From: Butyricimonas faecalis | GTDB taxonomy: Bacteria > Bacteroidota > Bacteroidia > Bacteroidales > Marinifilaceae | Direction: 5' to 3' | Length of the DNA: 64,000 nt | Assembly: GCF_003991565.1 (NCBI RefSeq) | Contig: NZ_CP032819.1 | Location: forward strand, 434,001 to 498,000 | Part shown: positions 9,253-18,045 of the stretch, piece after piece | How the letters are laid out: every line of letters starts with the position of its first letter | Position numbering within the stretch: the first letter of the stretch is position 1 | Notes under the pieces: model-generated | Told to the model about the DNA's origin: nothing | The model's input: only the letters and a program-made list of their open reading frames with translations | The model's database searches: none | Made by a program: the position numbers and the translations under genes

Positions 9253-11667
9253 ATGAAGTATTTGTTGATTGTATTGTTATCCCTGTATGCTTTTAGTAGC
9301 GGGGCTGGAAGTCGTGTGATTTTGAATGAGGAAGGAAAAGAGGTATCGATCGCTGAATTTATTCGGAAAGATACCCCGAAGGATTCCGGATTCTTCAATG
9401 TTTATGTGCAGGATGGAAGGTATTATCTGGAAATTCCGGATGATAAACTTCAACGGGATATTTTAGTGGCAGTGACAATCGTCAAGGGTGCTGCCCAAAA
9501 AGAACGAAGTCGGACTGCCCGTTTCGGGTATGGTGGTGATTCGGTGTTTGATCGGATGATTCGCTTTACCAAGAATCGGGACCGGATTGAAATAGTTTCT
9601 CCCCAGGTGGTTTACCTGGGGGATTCTACCGGATTGTATGATAAGTACTATCAAAATCTGGAATCTCCGGCTATCGCCTCTTTGAGGATTGAGGCTCGTT
9701 CCGAGAATTCATATTTGGTGGATATTACAGACTTGTTTTTGAGTGACAGTGATTTATTTGCTTTAAAAGGGGCTAAAGAGGCCTTGAAATTAGGCGGTTA
9801 TCAGCAAGGACAGTCTTATGCGTTGGACGTGAAGGCTTTTCCGGAAAACATCAACTTCCGATCCATCAGAAGTTATGGTCCGACAGGAGAGGTGAAGAAA
9901 GGAGAATTTCCTTCCACGCTTTGGGAAGTGGGAGCTTCTTGGTATTTGTTACCGGAAAAGCCGATGAAACAGAGAGTGTTTGACGAGAGAGTGGGGTATT
10001 TCGCTTTCTCGTTGGAGGGAATGGTGAAACGCACGGATTTGATGGATAAAACGATGATGGCAACACGTTGGCGTTTGGAACCTAAACCGGAGGATATGGA
10101 GAAATATTTGCGAGGAGAATTGGTTGAACCCGTGAAACCGATCGTGTTTTATATCGATCGAGCTACACCGAAGTTTCTAGTTCCTTATTTTATTAAAGCG
10201 GTCAATGTATGGCAAGGGGCTTTCGAGAAAGCCGGGTTTAAAAATGCCATTTATGGGAAGTTAGCCCCCACACCGGAAGAAGATCCGGATTATTGCGAGG
10301 GGGATATTCGTTATCCGTTGGTGTCCTATAAAGCTTCTCCCATCCCAAATGCTTACGGACCGATGGTTTTTGATCCGAGGTCGGGAGAGATTATCACGTC
10401 GCATATTGCTATTTTTCATTCCGTATTGGAGTTGATTCAGCGTTGGTATTTCGTGATGTGTGGGGCGGTGGACCCTCGTGCTAGGGAATATCCTCTGAGT
10501 CAAGAGGTGATGGGAGAACTGGCAGCTACCGTGTTGACCCATGAGGTGGGGCATACGTTGGGATTGCGTCATCATTTTATGGGGAGTACGGCTTATCCGG
10601 TGGATAGTTTGCGGAGTAAGACCTTTATCCGGCAACACGGGTTGGGAACTTCGATTATGGATTACCAGCGGTTTAATTATGTTGCACAACCCGGAGACGG
10701 GTTAGAACCGCAGGATTTATTACCCCGTATCGGTATATATGATGAATTTGCGATAGAATGGGGATACCGTTATTTCCCGGAGGCGAGTGATTTGAAGCGG
10801 GATAACGAGAAGTTGCGGGCATGGGTGGATGAAAAGCGTTATGATCCGAAGATGGTTTATATCGAGGAAACGACTTACGGTGATCCTCGGGTGCAATCGG
10901 AGGATAGCGGGGATGACGTGATTAAAGCAAATCGTTTGGGAATAAATAACCTGAAATATATTATGACCCATCTGGAAGAGTGGACGGATGGAAATGATCC
11001 GGATTATTATGTTTTACGGAAACGTTATTTGTCTGTTTTGAACCAGTACCAGAATTATGTGGAACATGTGTTGCGTTACGTGGGAGGGCGTTACTCGGAT
11101 AATCCTACCCGCGAGGAGGAATTGAAGGTAAACCAACCGGTTCCTCGGGAAAAAGAGGAAGAAGCATGGGCTTTTTTAGAGGAGTTCGTGTGTCACGAGC
11201 AGGATTGGCTTTTCGTGGAAGAGATCATGGAAAAGACCGGGGTGAATGCTGAATTTTATGAACAGGAAGAGGCGTTGGGAAAGTTGACAAAATGGTTGTT
11301 GAAATATTCGATGTTACATAAAAACAGACAGTTGAACGAGGATGGATTTACGGTGGACGAGTTGTTGAATCGTTTGTATTCGGTTATTTTCGAGACGAAA
11401 GGGCAGAATGGCAAGTTATCCCAGTATGATCAGGCGTTACAACGTGGTTTGCTTCAAAATCTGGTGGTAAACGTGGAGAATCCTTATAACCTTTCTAATG
11501 GTGTCGGTGTCGTGATACAGCAGGTGATTATGAAAATAAAACGATATGTACAAATCAAGGCGGAGGGGTGTGAAGATACGTTGACTGCGAGCCATTATAA
11601 GACACTTTATAATTTTATTGCCCTGTGGGAAAAAGGGGGAAATAAAGCATTGATTGAATTGAATTAA
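9253..11667 (+). CDS. Zinc-dependent metalloprotease (DUF5117/DUF4953 type), active site intact
   Basis: 804 aa with an N-terminal signal peptide, so periplasmic or exported. The active site HEVGHTLGLRHH starts at residue 430: two His and Glu of HExxH plus the third His ligand, as in metzincin-like zinc proteases. A following SIMDYQRFNY segment would be the Met-turn. Flanking regions match the DUF5118/DUF5117 N-terminal and DUF4953 C-terminal layout of large Bacteroidota metalloproteases. It begins one base after the preceding stop and is followed by a paralogue, so it is likely a working protease for imported peptides. Confidence 0.88.
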   Translation: MKYLLIVLLSLYAFSSGAGSRVILNEEGKEVSIAEFIRKDTPKDSGFFNVYVQDGRYYLEIPDDKLQRDILVAVTIVKGAAQKERSRTARFGYGGDSVFDRMIRFTKNRDRIEIVSPQVVYLGDSTGLYDKYYQNLESPAIASLRIEARSENSYLVDITDLFLSDSDLFALKGAKEALKLGGYQQGQSYALDVKAFPENINFRSIRSYGPTGEVKKGEFPSTLWEVGASWYLLPEKPMKQRVFDERVGYFAFSLEGMVKRTDLMDKTMMATRWRLEPKPEDMEKYLRGELVEPVKPIVFYIDRATPKFLVPYFIKAVNVWQGAFEKAGFKNAIYGKLAPTPEEDPDYCEGDIRYPLVSYKASPIPNAYGPMVFDPRSGEIITSHIAIFHSVLELIQRWYFVMCGAVDPRAREYPLSQEVMGELAATVLTHEVGHTLGLRHHFMGSTAYPVDSLRSKTFIRQHGLGTSIMDYQRFNYVAQPGDGLEPQDLLPRIGIYDEFAIEWGYRYFPEASDLKRDNEKLRAWVDEKRYDPKMVYIEETTYGDPRVQSEDSGDDVIKANRLGINNLKYIMTHLEEWTDGNDPDYYVLRKRYLSVLNQYQNYVEHVLRYVGGRYSDNPTREEELKVNQPVPREKEEEAWAFLEEFVCHEQDWLFVEEIMEKTGVNAEFYEQEEALGKLTKWLLKYSMLHKNRQLNEDGFTVDELLNRLYSVIFETKGQNGKLSQYDQALQRGLLQNLVVNVENPYNLSNGVGVVIQQVIMKIKRYVQIKAEGCEDTLTASHYKTLYNFIALWEKGGNKALIELN

Positions 11668-11678
11668 AAATATTGGGA

Positions 11679-14009
11679 ATGAAAGTATTAAATGTATGTT
11701 TGGTTCTGTTGGTAACTTTGTTGTTCGCTTGTCCGGTTGTGGCACAGCAAGATGCGAAGCCTATGACCTATGAACAATTCAAAGAACAGAAAGATTTACA
11801 GACAGATAAGGGTTTTTATACGATTTATCGTTTGAATGATAAGTATTATTTGGAGATTCCGGCAGAAGGAATGGGAAAAGAAGTGCTGATTACCACGCAA
11901 GTGGCACACGGTATGGCAGCTTTTGTTTCTGATGCGTCCGGGGTAATCCGGTTTTCGGAGGGGCGGAATAATACCTTGCAGGTGGTACGCAACCGCTTGA
12001 CCGATGTCTCGGCGGATTCCACGGACGTGTGTATGATAATGGCATTGAAAAAATCGGGACTTGTACCGATTGATTATACATTCCCGATCGTGGCCCGGGG
12101 AGAGGATGGAAAGTCTGCCATTATTGAATTGACAAATGAATTGAATAATCCGGGAAGCGGGTTGTTTAACGTGAGTTCATATGCTTGGTTGAGTCATCCG
12201 GATCCTTCCCGTTCTTGGGTGGACGGTTGGAGAATGATAGATAAAGGGGTGGTTTTTTCGGTGACTCGCGGACAGTCGGATTATCAGTCAAATCCCCAGA
12301 CGCAGGAGGGACGTGATATTGCTAGCCGATATATTCTGGAGATGGTGATACAGCAACTTCCGGAGAGGAGGATGAATTTGAAGGTCAGTCATCCCGCGTA
12401 TGGATTCGAGACAATAGGAGTAACAGAGTACGATTCTAAAGAATATGTAGCACGAAAAAAGGAATATATTCAGAAATGGAATCTGACCGCTGCCGTTAAA
12501 GAGATGAAGAAACAGAAAAGAGGGATGGTGATAGAACCGGAAAGACAGATTTGCGTGTATATAGACCCGGTGACTCCGGATCCTTTCGTGGTGTGTATAA
12601 AAAATGCAGTGAATCAGTGGGGAAAGGCTTTTGAGGCTGCCGGATGGAAGAATGTTTTCCGGTTTAGTTCCGATAAGGAGGATGCTTCGTTGAGCTATAG
12701 GACGATTTTGTTCCGTTGGGGAAGTGCCTACAACGGGATATACTCTTCGGTAATAGAGAATCCGGTGACAGGGGAGATTTTATGTGCCCGAGTGAACGTG
12801 ATGGATGTTGCGGCGGATGAGTTGTTGGGAATGTATTTTTTGCAATGTGGATTGCTGGACGGGAGAATCCGGAAGGATTTGCATAGTTTGGCCGTACGGC
12901 AGGATGTATTGACAGCGCAGGTGGCAGCGGCTTTTGCTGAAGTCTTGAAGATGAAACCTAACAAGGCCGGATATACGGTTTTTACACCTGCTGATATTCG
13001 TTCCGAGAAGTGGTTGAATCGTTATGGAATAACGGCATCCATTACTTCCGGCGTGACGTTCAATTATCTGGCACAACCGGGGGATGGCGTGAGCGTGAAG
13101 AATCTTTTTCCCCGTGTGTCTGCTTATGATTATGATGCGATCAGGTATGCTTATGGTAATAGTGATGCTTTACCTTCCATGCGGGGAGCTTTTTATACTC
13201 CGGAAGATAAACTTGATCCTTATGCTCAGGATGGCTTTTTGTCGAATGATATATTGAATGCAAGTATACAGGGTGTTGAGTCGGTAAAAAAGATTTATCC
13301 ACAATTGAACGGGTGGATCAATCGATTGCCGGAGGATCAGAACACGTGGAAGAATGTGTCGGATTTTGCGGTGAGGGCGCAGAGTTTGTTCCAAACTTAC
13401 TTAACTCAGATGGTGAAGTTGGTGGGAGGACGTTCCGTGCGTCCGATAATTAAGGGGGTAAATGAAACGTTAGTGACTTATGTACCTCGGGAACAGCAGG
13501 TAGGGGCTTTGAATTATTTGGAATCAGCGATATTCAGTGAATTTCCGGAATGGGTACGGGTAAAGGAGCTAGAGCAGTCCGGAGTTTTCGATACGGAGCA
13601 GATGATGGTTGGGTTGGCTCAGGCGTTGTTAAAGCATTTTATGAATAAAGGGGTGATGGAGTCACTTGTTGCCGGGGAGCGACGATTGGAAGAAAAGGCT
13701 TTCACGGCGAAGGAGTTATTCGCTTATATTGATCGGGTTATTTTCGAAAATTTTGATTCAAGTAAAGCGGTATCAACTTATAAACAGGGTATTCAAGCTT
13801 GTTTTGTTTCTGATTTTGCCCGATTTATGGCCGAAAACAATATTTCTTTCGGGTTATCAAATGAGGCCAACGGGGTGTATCATGCTTATTTTGTAGAGCT
13901 TGCCCGTAAGGTGAAGGATTTAAGCGAGAGACATACTGATGTTTCCACCCGGAGTAATTATCAGGTGATGTTATTGAGGATGAAAAGAGAATATTTTGAA
14001 AAACAATAA
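11679..14009 (+). CDS. DUF5117-type metalloprotease paralogue with degenerate active site
   Basis: 776 aa from the ATG at 11679 (a TTG start at 11673 is less likely); signal peptide ends near VVAQQD. It is collinear with the preceding protease: FNYLAQPGDGVSVKNLFPRV matches FNYVAQPGDGLEPQDLLPRI in its neighbour. In place of HEVGHTLGLRHH it reads AAAFAEVLKMKPNKAG, so all zinc-binding histidines and the catalytic Glu are lost. It is full length without stops, so it is likely a maintained pseudoenzyme, perhaps a substrate-binding or regulatory partner of the active copy. It is 11 bp downstream of the active copy in the same operon. Confidence 0.85.
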   Translation: MKVLNVCLVLLVTLLFACPVVAQQDAKPMTYEQFKEQKDLQTDKGFYTIYRLNDKYYLEIPAEGMGKEVLITTQVAHGMAAFVSDASGVIRFSEGRNNTLQVVRNRLTDVSADSTDVCMIMALKKSGLVPIDYTFPIVARGEDGKSAIIELTNELNNPGSGLFNVSSYAWLSHPDPSRSWVDGWRMIDKGVVFSVTRGQSDYQSNPQTQEGRDIASRYILEMVIQQLPERRMNLKVSHPAYGFETIGVTEYDSKEYVARKKEYIQKWNLTAAVKEMKKQKRGMVIEPERQICVYIDPVTPDPFVVCIKNAVNQWGKAFEAAGWKNVFRFSSDKEDASLSYRTILFRWGSAYNGIYSSVIENPVTGEILCARVNVMDVAADELLGMYFLQCGLLDGRIRKDLHSLAVRQDVLTAQVAAAFAEVLKMKPNKAGYTVFTPADIRSEKWLNRYGITASITSGVTFNYLAQPGDGVSVKNLFPRVSAYDYDAIRYAYGNSDALPSMRGAFYTPEDKLDPYAQDGFLSNDILNASIQGVESVKKIYPQLNGWINRLPEDQNTWKNVSDFAVRAQSLFQTYLTQMVKLVGGRSVRPIIKGVNETLVTYVPREQQVGALNYLESAIFSEFPEWVRVKELEQSGVFDTEQMMVGLAQALLKHFMNKGVMESLVAGERRLEEKAFTAKELFAYIDRVIFENFDSSKAVSTYKQGIQACFVSDFARFMAENNISFGLSNEANGVYHAYFVELARKVKDLSERHTDVSTRSNYQVMLLRMKREYFEKQ

Positions 14010-14014
14010 AAGGT

Positions 14015-17000
14015 ATGAAAAGAATCTTATTTTTGCTATGGGGATTACTGGTGTTTTGCCAGGTTGAAGCACAAAATCGGAAAATAGCATTTGAGAAATC
14101 GACTTTACAAGAGGCTTTGAATAAAGCCTCTTCCGTCGGAAAATTGGTATTCGTGGATTGTTACACGGAATATTGCGGGCCTTGCAAGACGATGGATGCT
14201 TCGGTGTTCACGTTGGATAGTGTTGCTGATTTTTTTAATTCCACGTTTGTGAATGTGAAGTTGGATATGTTGTCAGAGGATGGTAAGCAATATGCTGATA
14301 AATATAAAATCGGTGCGTATCCTTCATTCTTGTTGCTAGATAATAAAGGGGAGATTGTGTACAAGTTTGTCGGGGGAAAAACGGCAGACGTGTTTATGGC
14401 AGAGATCAAGAAAGGTATGAAACCGGATAATCGGGTTGCCTTGATGAATGAAACGTATGCTTCCGGGAAATATTCTAATGATTTTTTACGTGAATATCTC
14501 CAGTTGAAGTTAACATTATTGGAAAAAGAAGAAAGTCTTCGGATCGGGAAAGAGTATTTTGACAGACTTTCCCCAGAGGAACGGGTAAAACCGGAAAATT
14601 GGTTTCTGTTTGAAGATCGGGTGCTGGGAGGAGTCAATAGTTCGAATATGCGTTATTTGTTGGAACATTGGCAAGAGTTTGTGAAAGAGTGCGGTGAAGA
14701 GAAAGTGTTTGATAGGATTGCTTCGTTATACAGGGATATGACGGAATGGGTATTGCAGGGATGGTATTTTAATGATTTTGAACGTAATCCGAAAGATTTT
14801 GAATATTATAAACAAAGAATAGCGGCGATACCAATTCATTTTCAACATGATTATCTGGTTATGATGGATGTGAATAAGGCTGTTTGTGAAGAAAATAAGA
14901 CAATGGCCCGGAATCTTTTGGAGGAGTATATTGCTGATTTTGATAAGAAGAATCAACAAGTCATGTTCGGAGGAATGTCTTTATTTCCTTCAAAAAACGG
15001 AGTGTATGATTCACAACTATTGAGAATTGCCCGTAAAGTTGTTCAGGGAGATGGTTTGGAGAATCTGGTGAGTTATTTTAAATCGATTTTACCTCCGGAT
15101 GAAGCGTACGTGGGAGAAAAGTATGATGTGCAGAATTTGAAAGACAAGATTGGTTCCACAGTGATCATTCCCTTTTTTCATCCGACGAAACCTTTGTTTT
15201 GGTATTCTTTTGAGCGGCAACCGGGGGAACGGGCATATTACGCTTATGATGTGAAAAATGGAAAACGGGAGGTGTATGATTACCGGGTTATAGATAGTTT
15301 GGTTCGGAAGATGTTCCCGGGAGAGGAAGATCGGGTGTATTATAATCCTGAATTTGATGAAAATGGGTTAGTGGCTAAATTGGAAATAGAAGGTAAGGTA
15401 TTCGTGTATGATGCAAAGAATAAATCTTTGATTCCTTCAGAACGCAAAAAGTATCCGTCTATTCGTCCGTATGGGGTTTCTCCTGATTTGAAATACGAGT
15501 TAATAGTGAAAGATGAAAATCTTTGGTTAGAGGATAAAGAGCAGAAAAGAGAGACTCAATTAACTTTTGACGGGGGGAAGGATTACGGGTTTGAAACGGC
15601 AAGTATCGAATGGTTGTCAGAGGATGGAGCATTTTATATTACGAGAGAGGATAAACGAAGTATTCGGACGTTTCCTTTGGTGTATTCTTTGCGGGAACCG
15701 GCTCCGGTTGTCAGCGAATATAAATATGAATTACCGGGAGATACTGCCGTTTTGAAACAGGAATTGTTTATCGGGAACGTGAGAACGGGGATGTTTAAGA
15801 AGGTGGATGTTGTGAAGTGGCAGGGACAGTTGTTGGAAGTATTGAGAGTGTCGGATGTACATGACCGGGCATTTTTTATACGCAAAAAGGGAACTAGGGA
15901 TGAGTTCGAATTGTGTTCGGTGGATGCGAAAACGGGGGACGTGAAGGTGATTTTGCATGAAGTGAGTAAACCGTATTTAAATGAGGAGTTGTTCAGTTGT
16001 CGGGTGTTGAATGGAGGTGAGGACATTCTTTTGTGGTCGGATCGTTCCGGTTGGGGACATTATTACCACTATGATGGAAATGGCAAGTTGCTGAATGCCG
16101 TGACTTCGGGGGAATGGACTGCCGGACGGATCATGAAGATCGATACGGTAAAAAAACAGATTTACTTGTACGGATATGGTAAAGAGAAAGGGTGTAATCC
16201 GAATTACACGCATATGTATCGTGTCGGTTTCAATGGAAGACGTTTAACCCTGTTGACTCCGGGAAATGCCACGCATAGTGCATTTGTTCATTTAGGGGGA
16301 GGTTTGATCGTGGATAATTTTTCCCGTATTGATACGGTTCCTCAAATTGCCGTACGTGATATAAATGGTCGTTTACTAACCATTTTGGAAAAAACTGATA
16401 TATCTCGGTTACTGGAATACGGTTGGAAATATCCGGAGCAGTTTACCGTGAAGGCGGCAGATGGGAAAACAGACCTCTACGGGATTATGTGGAAGCCTTA
16501 TGATTTTGATCCTTCTAAGAAATATCCGATCGTGTCGCAGGTGTACCCCGGACCGCAGACAGAAACCGTGTGGACGGATTTTACGGTTTTTGATCGCTAT
16601 AATAACACGGCCTTGGCGCAGAGAGGTATCATCGTGGTGTGTTTCGGACATCGGGGCGGTTCCCCGTATAGGGACAAAGCGTATGCAACTTACGGGTATG
16701 GTAATTTGCGGGATTATGCTTTGGCGGATGATAAGGCAGGACTTGAGCAGTTAGGACGCAGGTATTCATTTATTGATACGAACAGAATAGGTATATTCGG
16801 ACACTCAGGGGGTGGTATGATGGCTTTTGCGGCAATTTGTACTTACCCCGACTTTTATAAGGTAGCCGTGGCTTCTTCCGGAAATCACGATAATCGTATA
16901 TACAATCGTACCTGGGGAGAGACTTACCAAGGAATCGGGGACGATCATAAATTTACAGTGAAAACTAATCAGAAATTGGCAAAATATTTGAAGGGTCATT

Positions 17001-17200
17001 TACTTTTGGTTACGGGGGAAGTGGATAATAACGTGCATCCGGCTAACACATTTCGGGTAGCCAATGAATTGATTCTGCAAGGGAAAGATTTTGATTTGCT
17101 ACTATTACCGAATCAAGGACATGCTTATGAGGGACCTTATAAATCTTATTTTGAGAAGAAGAAAAGGGATTATTTCACGAAGTATTTATTGGCAGAATAA
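14015..17200 (+). CDS. Thioredoxin domain fused to S9-family prolyl oligopeptidase
   Basis: 1061 aa. Signal peptide (MKRILFLLWGLLVFCQVEAQ), thioredoxin-like domain about 25-140 with active site YCGPCKT, a helical/beta spacer, a beta-propeller-like middle, and a C-terminal alpha/beta hydrolase. The catalytic triad is visible: Ser in GHSGGG (about 930), Asp in GEVDNNVHP (about 1005), His in NQGHAYEG (about 1035). Likely exported and active on short peptides, with a redox-active N-terminal domain. Last gene of the operon, 5 bp after the protease paralogue. The fusion of a CxxC thioredoxin to an S9 peptidase is unusual. Confidence 0.9.
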   Translation: MKRILFLLWGLLVFCQVEAQNRKIAFEKSTLQEALNKASSVGKLVFVDCYTEYCGPCKTMDASVFTLDSVADFFNSTFVNVKLDMLSEDGKQYADKYKIGAYPSFLLLDNKGEIVYKFVGGKTADVFMAEIKKGMKPDNRVALMNETYASGKYSNDFLREYLQLKLTLLEKEESLRIGKEYFDRLSPEERVKPENWFLFEDRVLGGVNSSNMRYLLEHWQEFVKECGEEKVFDRIASLYRDMTEWVLQGWYFNDFERNPKDFEYYKQRIAAIPIHFQHDYLVMMDVNKAVCEENKTMARNLLEEYIADFDKKNQQVMFGGMSLFPSKNGVYDSQLLRIARKVVQGDGLENLVSYFKSILPPDEAYVGEKYDVQNLKDKIGSTVIIPFFHPTKPLFWYSFERQPGERAYYAYDVKNGKREVYDYRVIDSLVRKMFPGEEDRVYYNPEFDENGLVAKLEIEGKVFVYDAKNKSLIPSERKKYPSIRPYGVSPDLKYELIVKDENLWLEDKEQKRETQLTFDGGKDYGFETASIEWLSEDGAFYITREDKRSIRTFPLVYSLREPAPVVSEYKYELPGDTAVLKQELFIGNVRTGMFKKVDVVKWQGQLLEVLRVSDVHDRAFFIRKKGTRDEFELCSVDAKTGDVKVILHEVSKPYLNEELFSCRVLNGGEDILLWSDRSGWGHYYHYDGNGKLLNAVTSGEWTAGRIMKIDTVKKQIYLYGYGKEKGCNPNYTHMYRVGFNGRRLTLLTPGNATHSAFVHLGGGLIVDNFSRIDTVPQIAVRDINGRLLTILEKTDISRLLEYGWKYPEQFTVKAADGKTDLYGIMWKPYDFDPSKKYPIVSQVYPGPQTETVWTDFTVFDRYNNTALAQRGIIVVCFGHRGGSPYRDKAYATYGYGNLRDYALADDKAGLEQLGRRYSFIDTNRIGIFGHSGGGMMAFAAICTYPDFYKVAVASSGNHDNRIYNRTWGETYQGIGDDHKFTVKTNQKLAKYLKGHLLLVTGEVDNNVHPANTFRVANELILQGKDFDLLLLPNQGHAYEGPYKSYFEKKKRDYFTKYLLAE

Positions 17201-17220
17201 TAGTACGAATTGTATAAGTG

Positions 17221-17259
17221 TGAAAGGAGATTTCCGGTAAAACGGATTTCTCCTTTTGG
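17221..17259 (+). terminator. Rho-independent terminator of the peptidase operon
   Basis: AAAGGAGA.. and ..TCTCCTTTT form an imperfect stem just 20 bp after the S9 stop, ending in a short T-run. Suitable end of the 1367-17200 transcript. Confidence 0.6.
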
Positions 17260-17402
17260 TAATTATATACAATTTTATTGTGAGAGGTTAACTCCTGCAT
17301 GCAAGAAGGAATATTTACCATTCATAATCAAATGGATAAGGGATTAACTTCTAAGACAAGCGCCAATTAATTTCACCACGGAGACGTATCAGGGATGTTC
17401 GT

Positions 17403-17445
17403 GAACGTCTTTGATACGTCTTTGATACGAAAATGATACGTCTTT
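17403..17445. repeat. 11-bp-period direct repeat array
   Basis: Four consecutive units of about 11 bp: GAACGTCTTT, GATACGTCTTT, GATACGAAAAT, GATACGTCTTT. The period is close to one helical turn, suggesting a protein-binding array on one DNA face. A similar 11-bp array lies at 39396-39428. No gene overlaps it. Confidence 0.7.
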
Positions 17446-17541
17446 AATCCCTAAGAATATCGAATATACTGCAGAAGATAAACGTGTATTACCTGGGAAA
17501 AGTTTACTTTATATTTCGTTGTAAAGTGGTATATAAGTACC

Positions 17542-17601
17542 AAGATAAAGATGACATAAAGCTGAGATCTATTTGGATGGTGTTGTCTTTATCTTTTTTT
17601 T
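17542..17601 (+). terminator. Stem-loop with T-run; possible end of an unannotated small RNA
   Basis: AAGATAAAGATGACA at 17542-17556 pairs with TGTTGTCTTTATCTT at 17581-17595 with two mismatches, followed by eight T. No coding gene lies directly upstream on this strand, so it may end a small RNA from about 17460, or be a second terminator. Confidence 0.5.
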
Positions 17602-17729
17602 CTTAATGTTAAATTTATGATTTTATTAAGAAATACTTGGAAAATCCAAAATAATGTTATATATTTACAGAGAGCAATGATAGGAACGAGAGTTTGATTT
17701 GAAATTAGTAACCTTTAAAATGAAACGAG

Positions 17730-17888
17730 ATGAGAACTAAATGGAATCAAATGGTAATCGTAGTTCTGCTACTGGTCGTCATCACGAGTATTGTTGTTTA
17801 CATGTGGATTGGTTGTGCGGAGTTGATCCATTTTTTTGATCACGCTGCAGGCAAGGCTTTCACGGGGATGAAAGTGATAGGATTGTAA
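17730..17888 (+). CDS. Small single-span membrane protein (52 aa), hypothetical
   Basis: An ATG at 17730 opens a 52-residue frame ending at TAA 17888. After a short basic start (MRTKWNQ) it has one strongly hydrophobic helix (VIVVLLLVVITSIVVYMW) and a short C-terminal tail with His and Asp. A six-codon overlapping frame starts 10 bp upstream. It stands alone in a long intergenic stretch before the methyltransferase. Hydrophobic pattern and start context favour a real small gene, but I recognise no family. Confidence 0.45.
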   Translation: MRTKWNQMVIVVLLLVVITSIVVYMWIGCAELIHFFDHAAGKAFTGMKVIGL

Positions 17889-18015
17889 CAGTACGAATGT
17901 TGTAAGTCCGGGAGTGGTGAAAACCTGGGGAATTGGTTAAGTGGTAGATTAACCGAGAAAGGGAGAAATGGCGGATAAATTTTCCGAGTCATGTCAATAA
18001 CCCGATAAATATTGC

Positions 18016-18023
18016 TATTTTTG
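18016..18023 (+). promoter_or_regulatory. -7 promoter element for DNA methyltransferase
   Basis: TATTTTTG matches the Bacteroidota -7 consensus and lies 22 bp before the ATG. Confidence 0.5.
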
Positions 18024-18045
18024 TAGGTGTAAAACGTATATGTAA

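Noticed and set aside
17403-17445. The 11-bp arrays as CRISPR.
   Set aside because: Units are only 11 bp with no spacers and no cas genes in the window.
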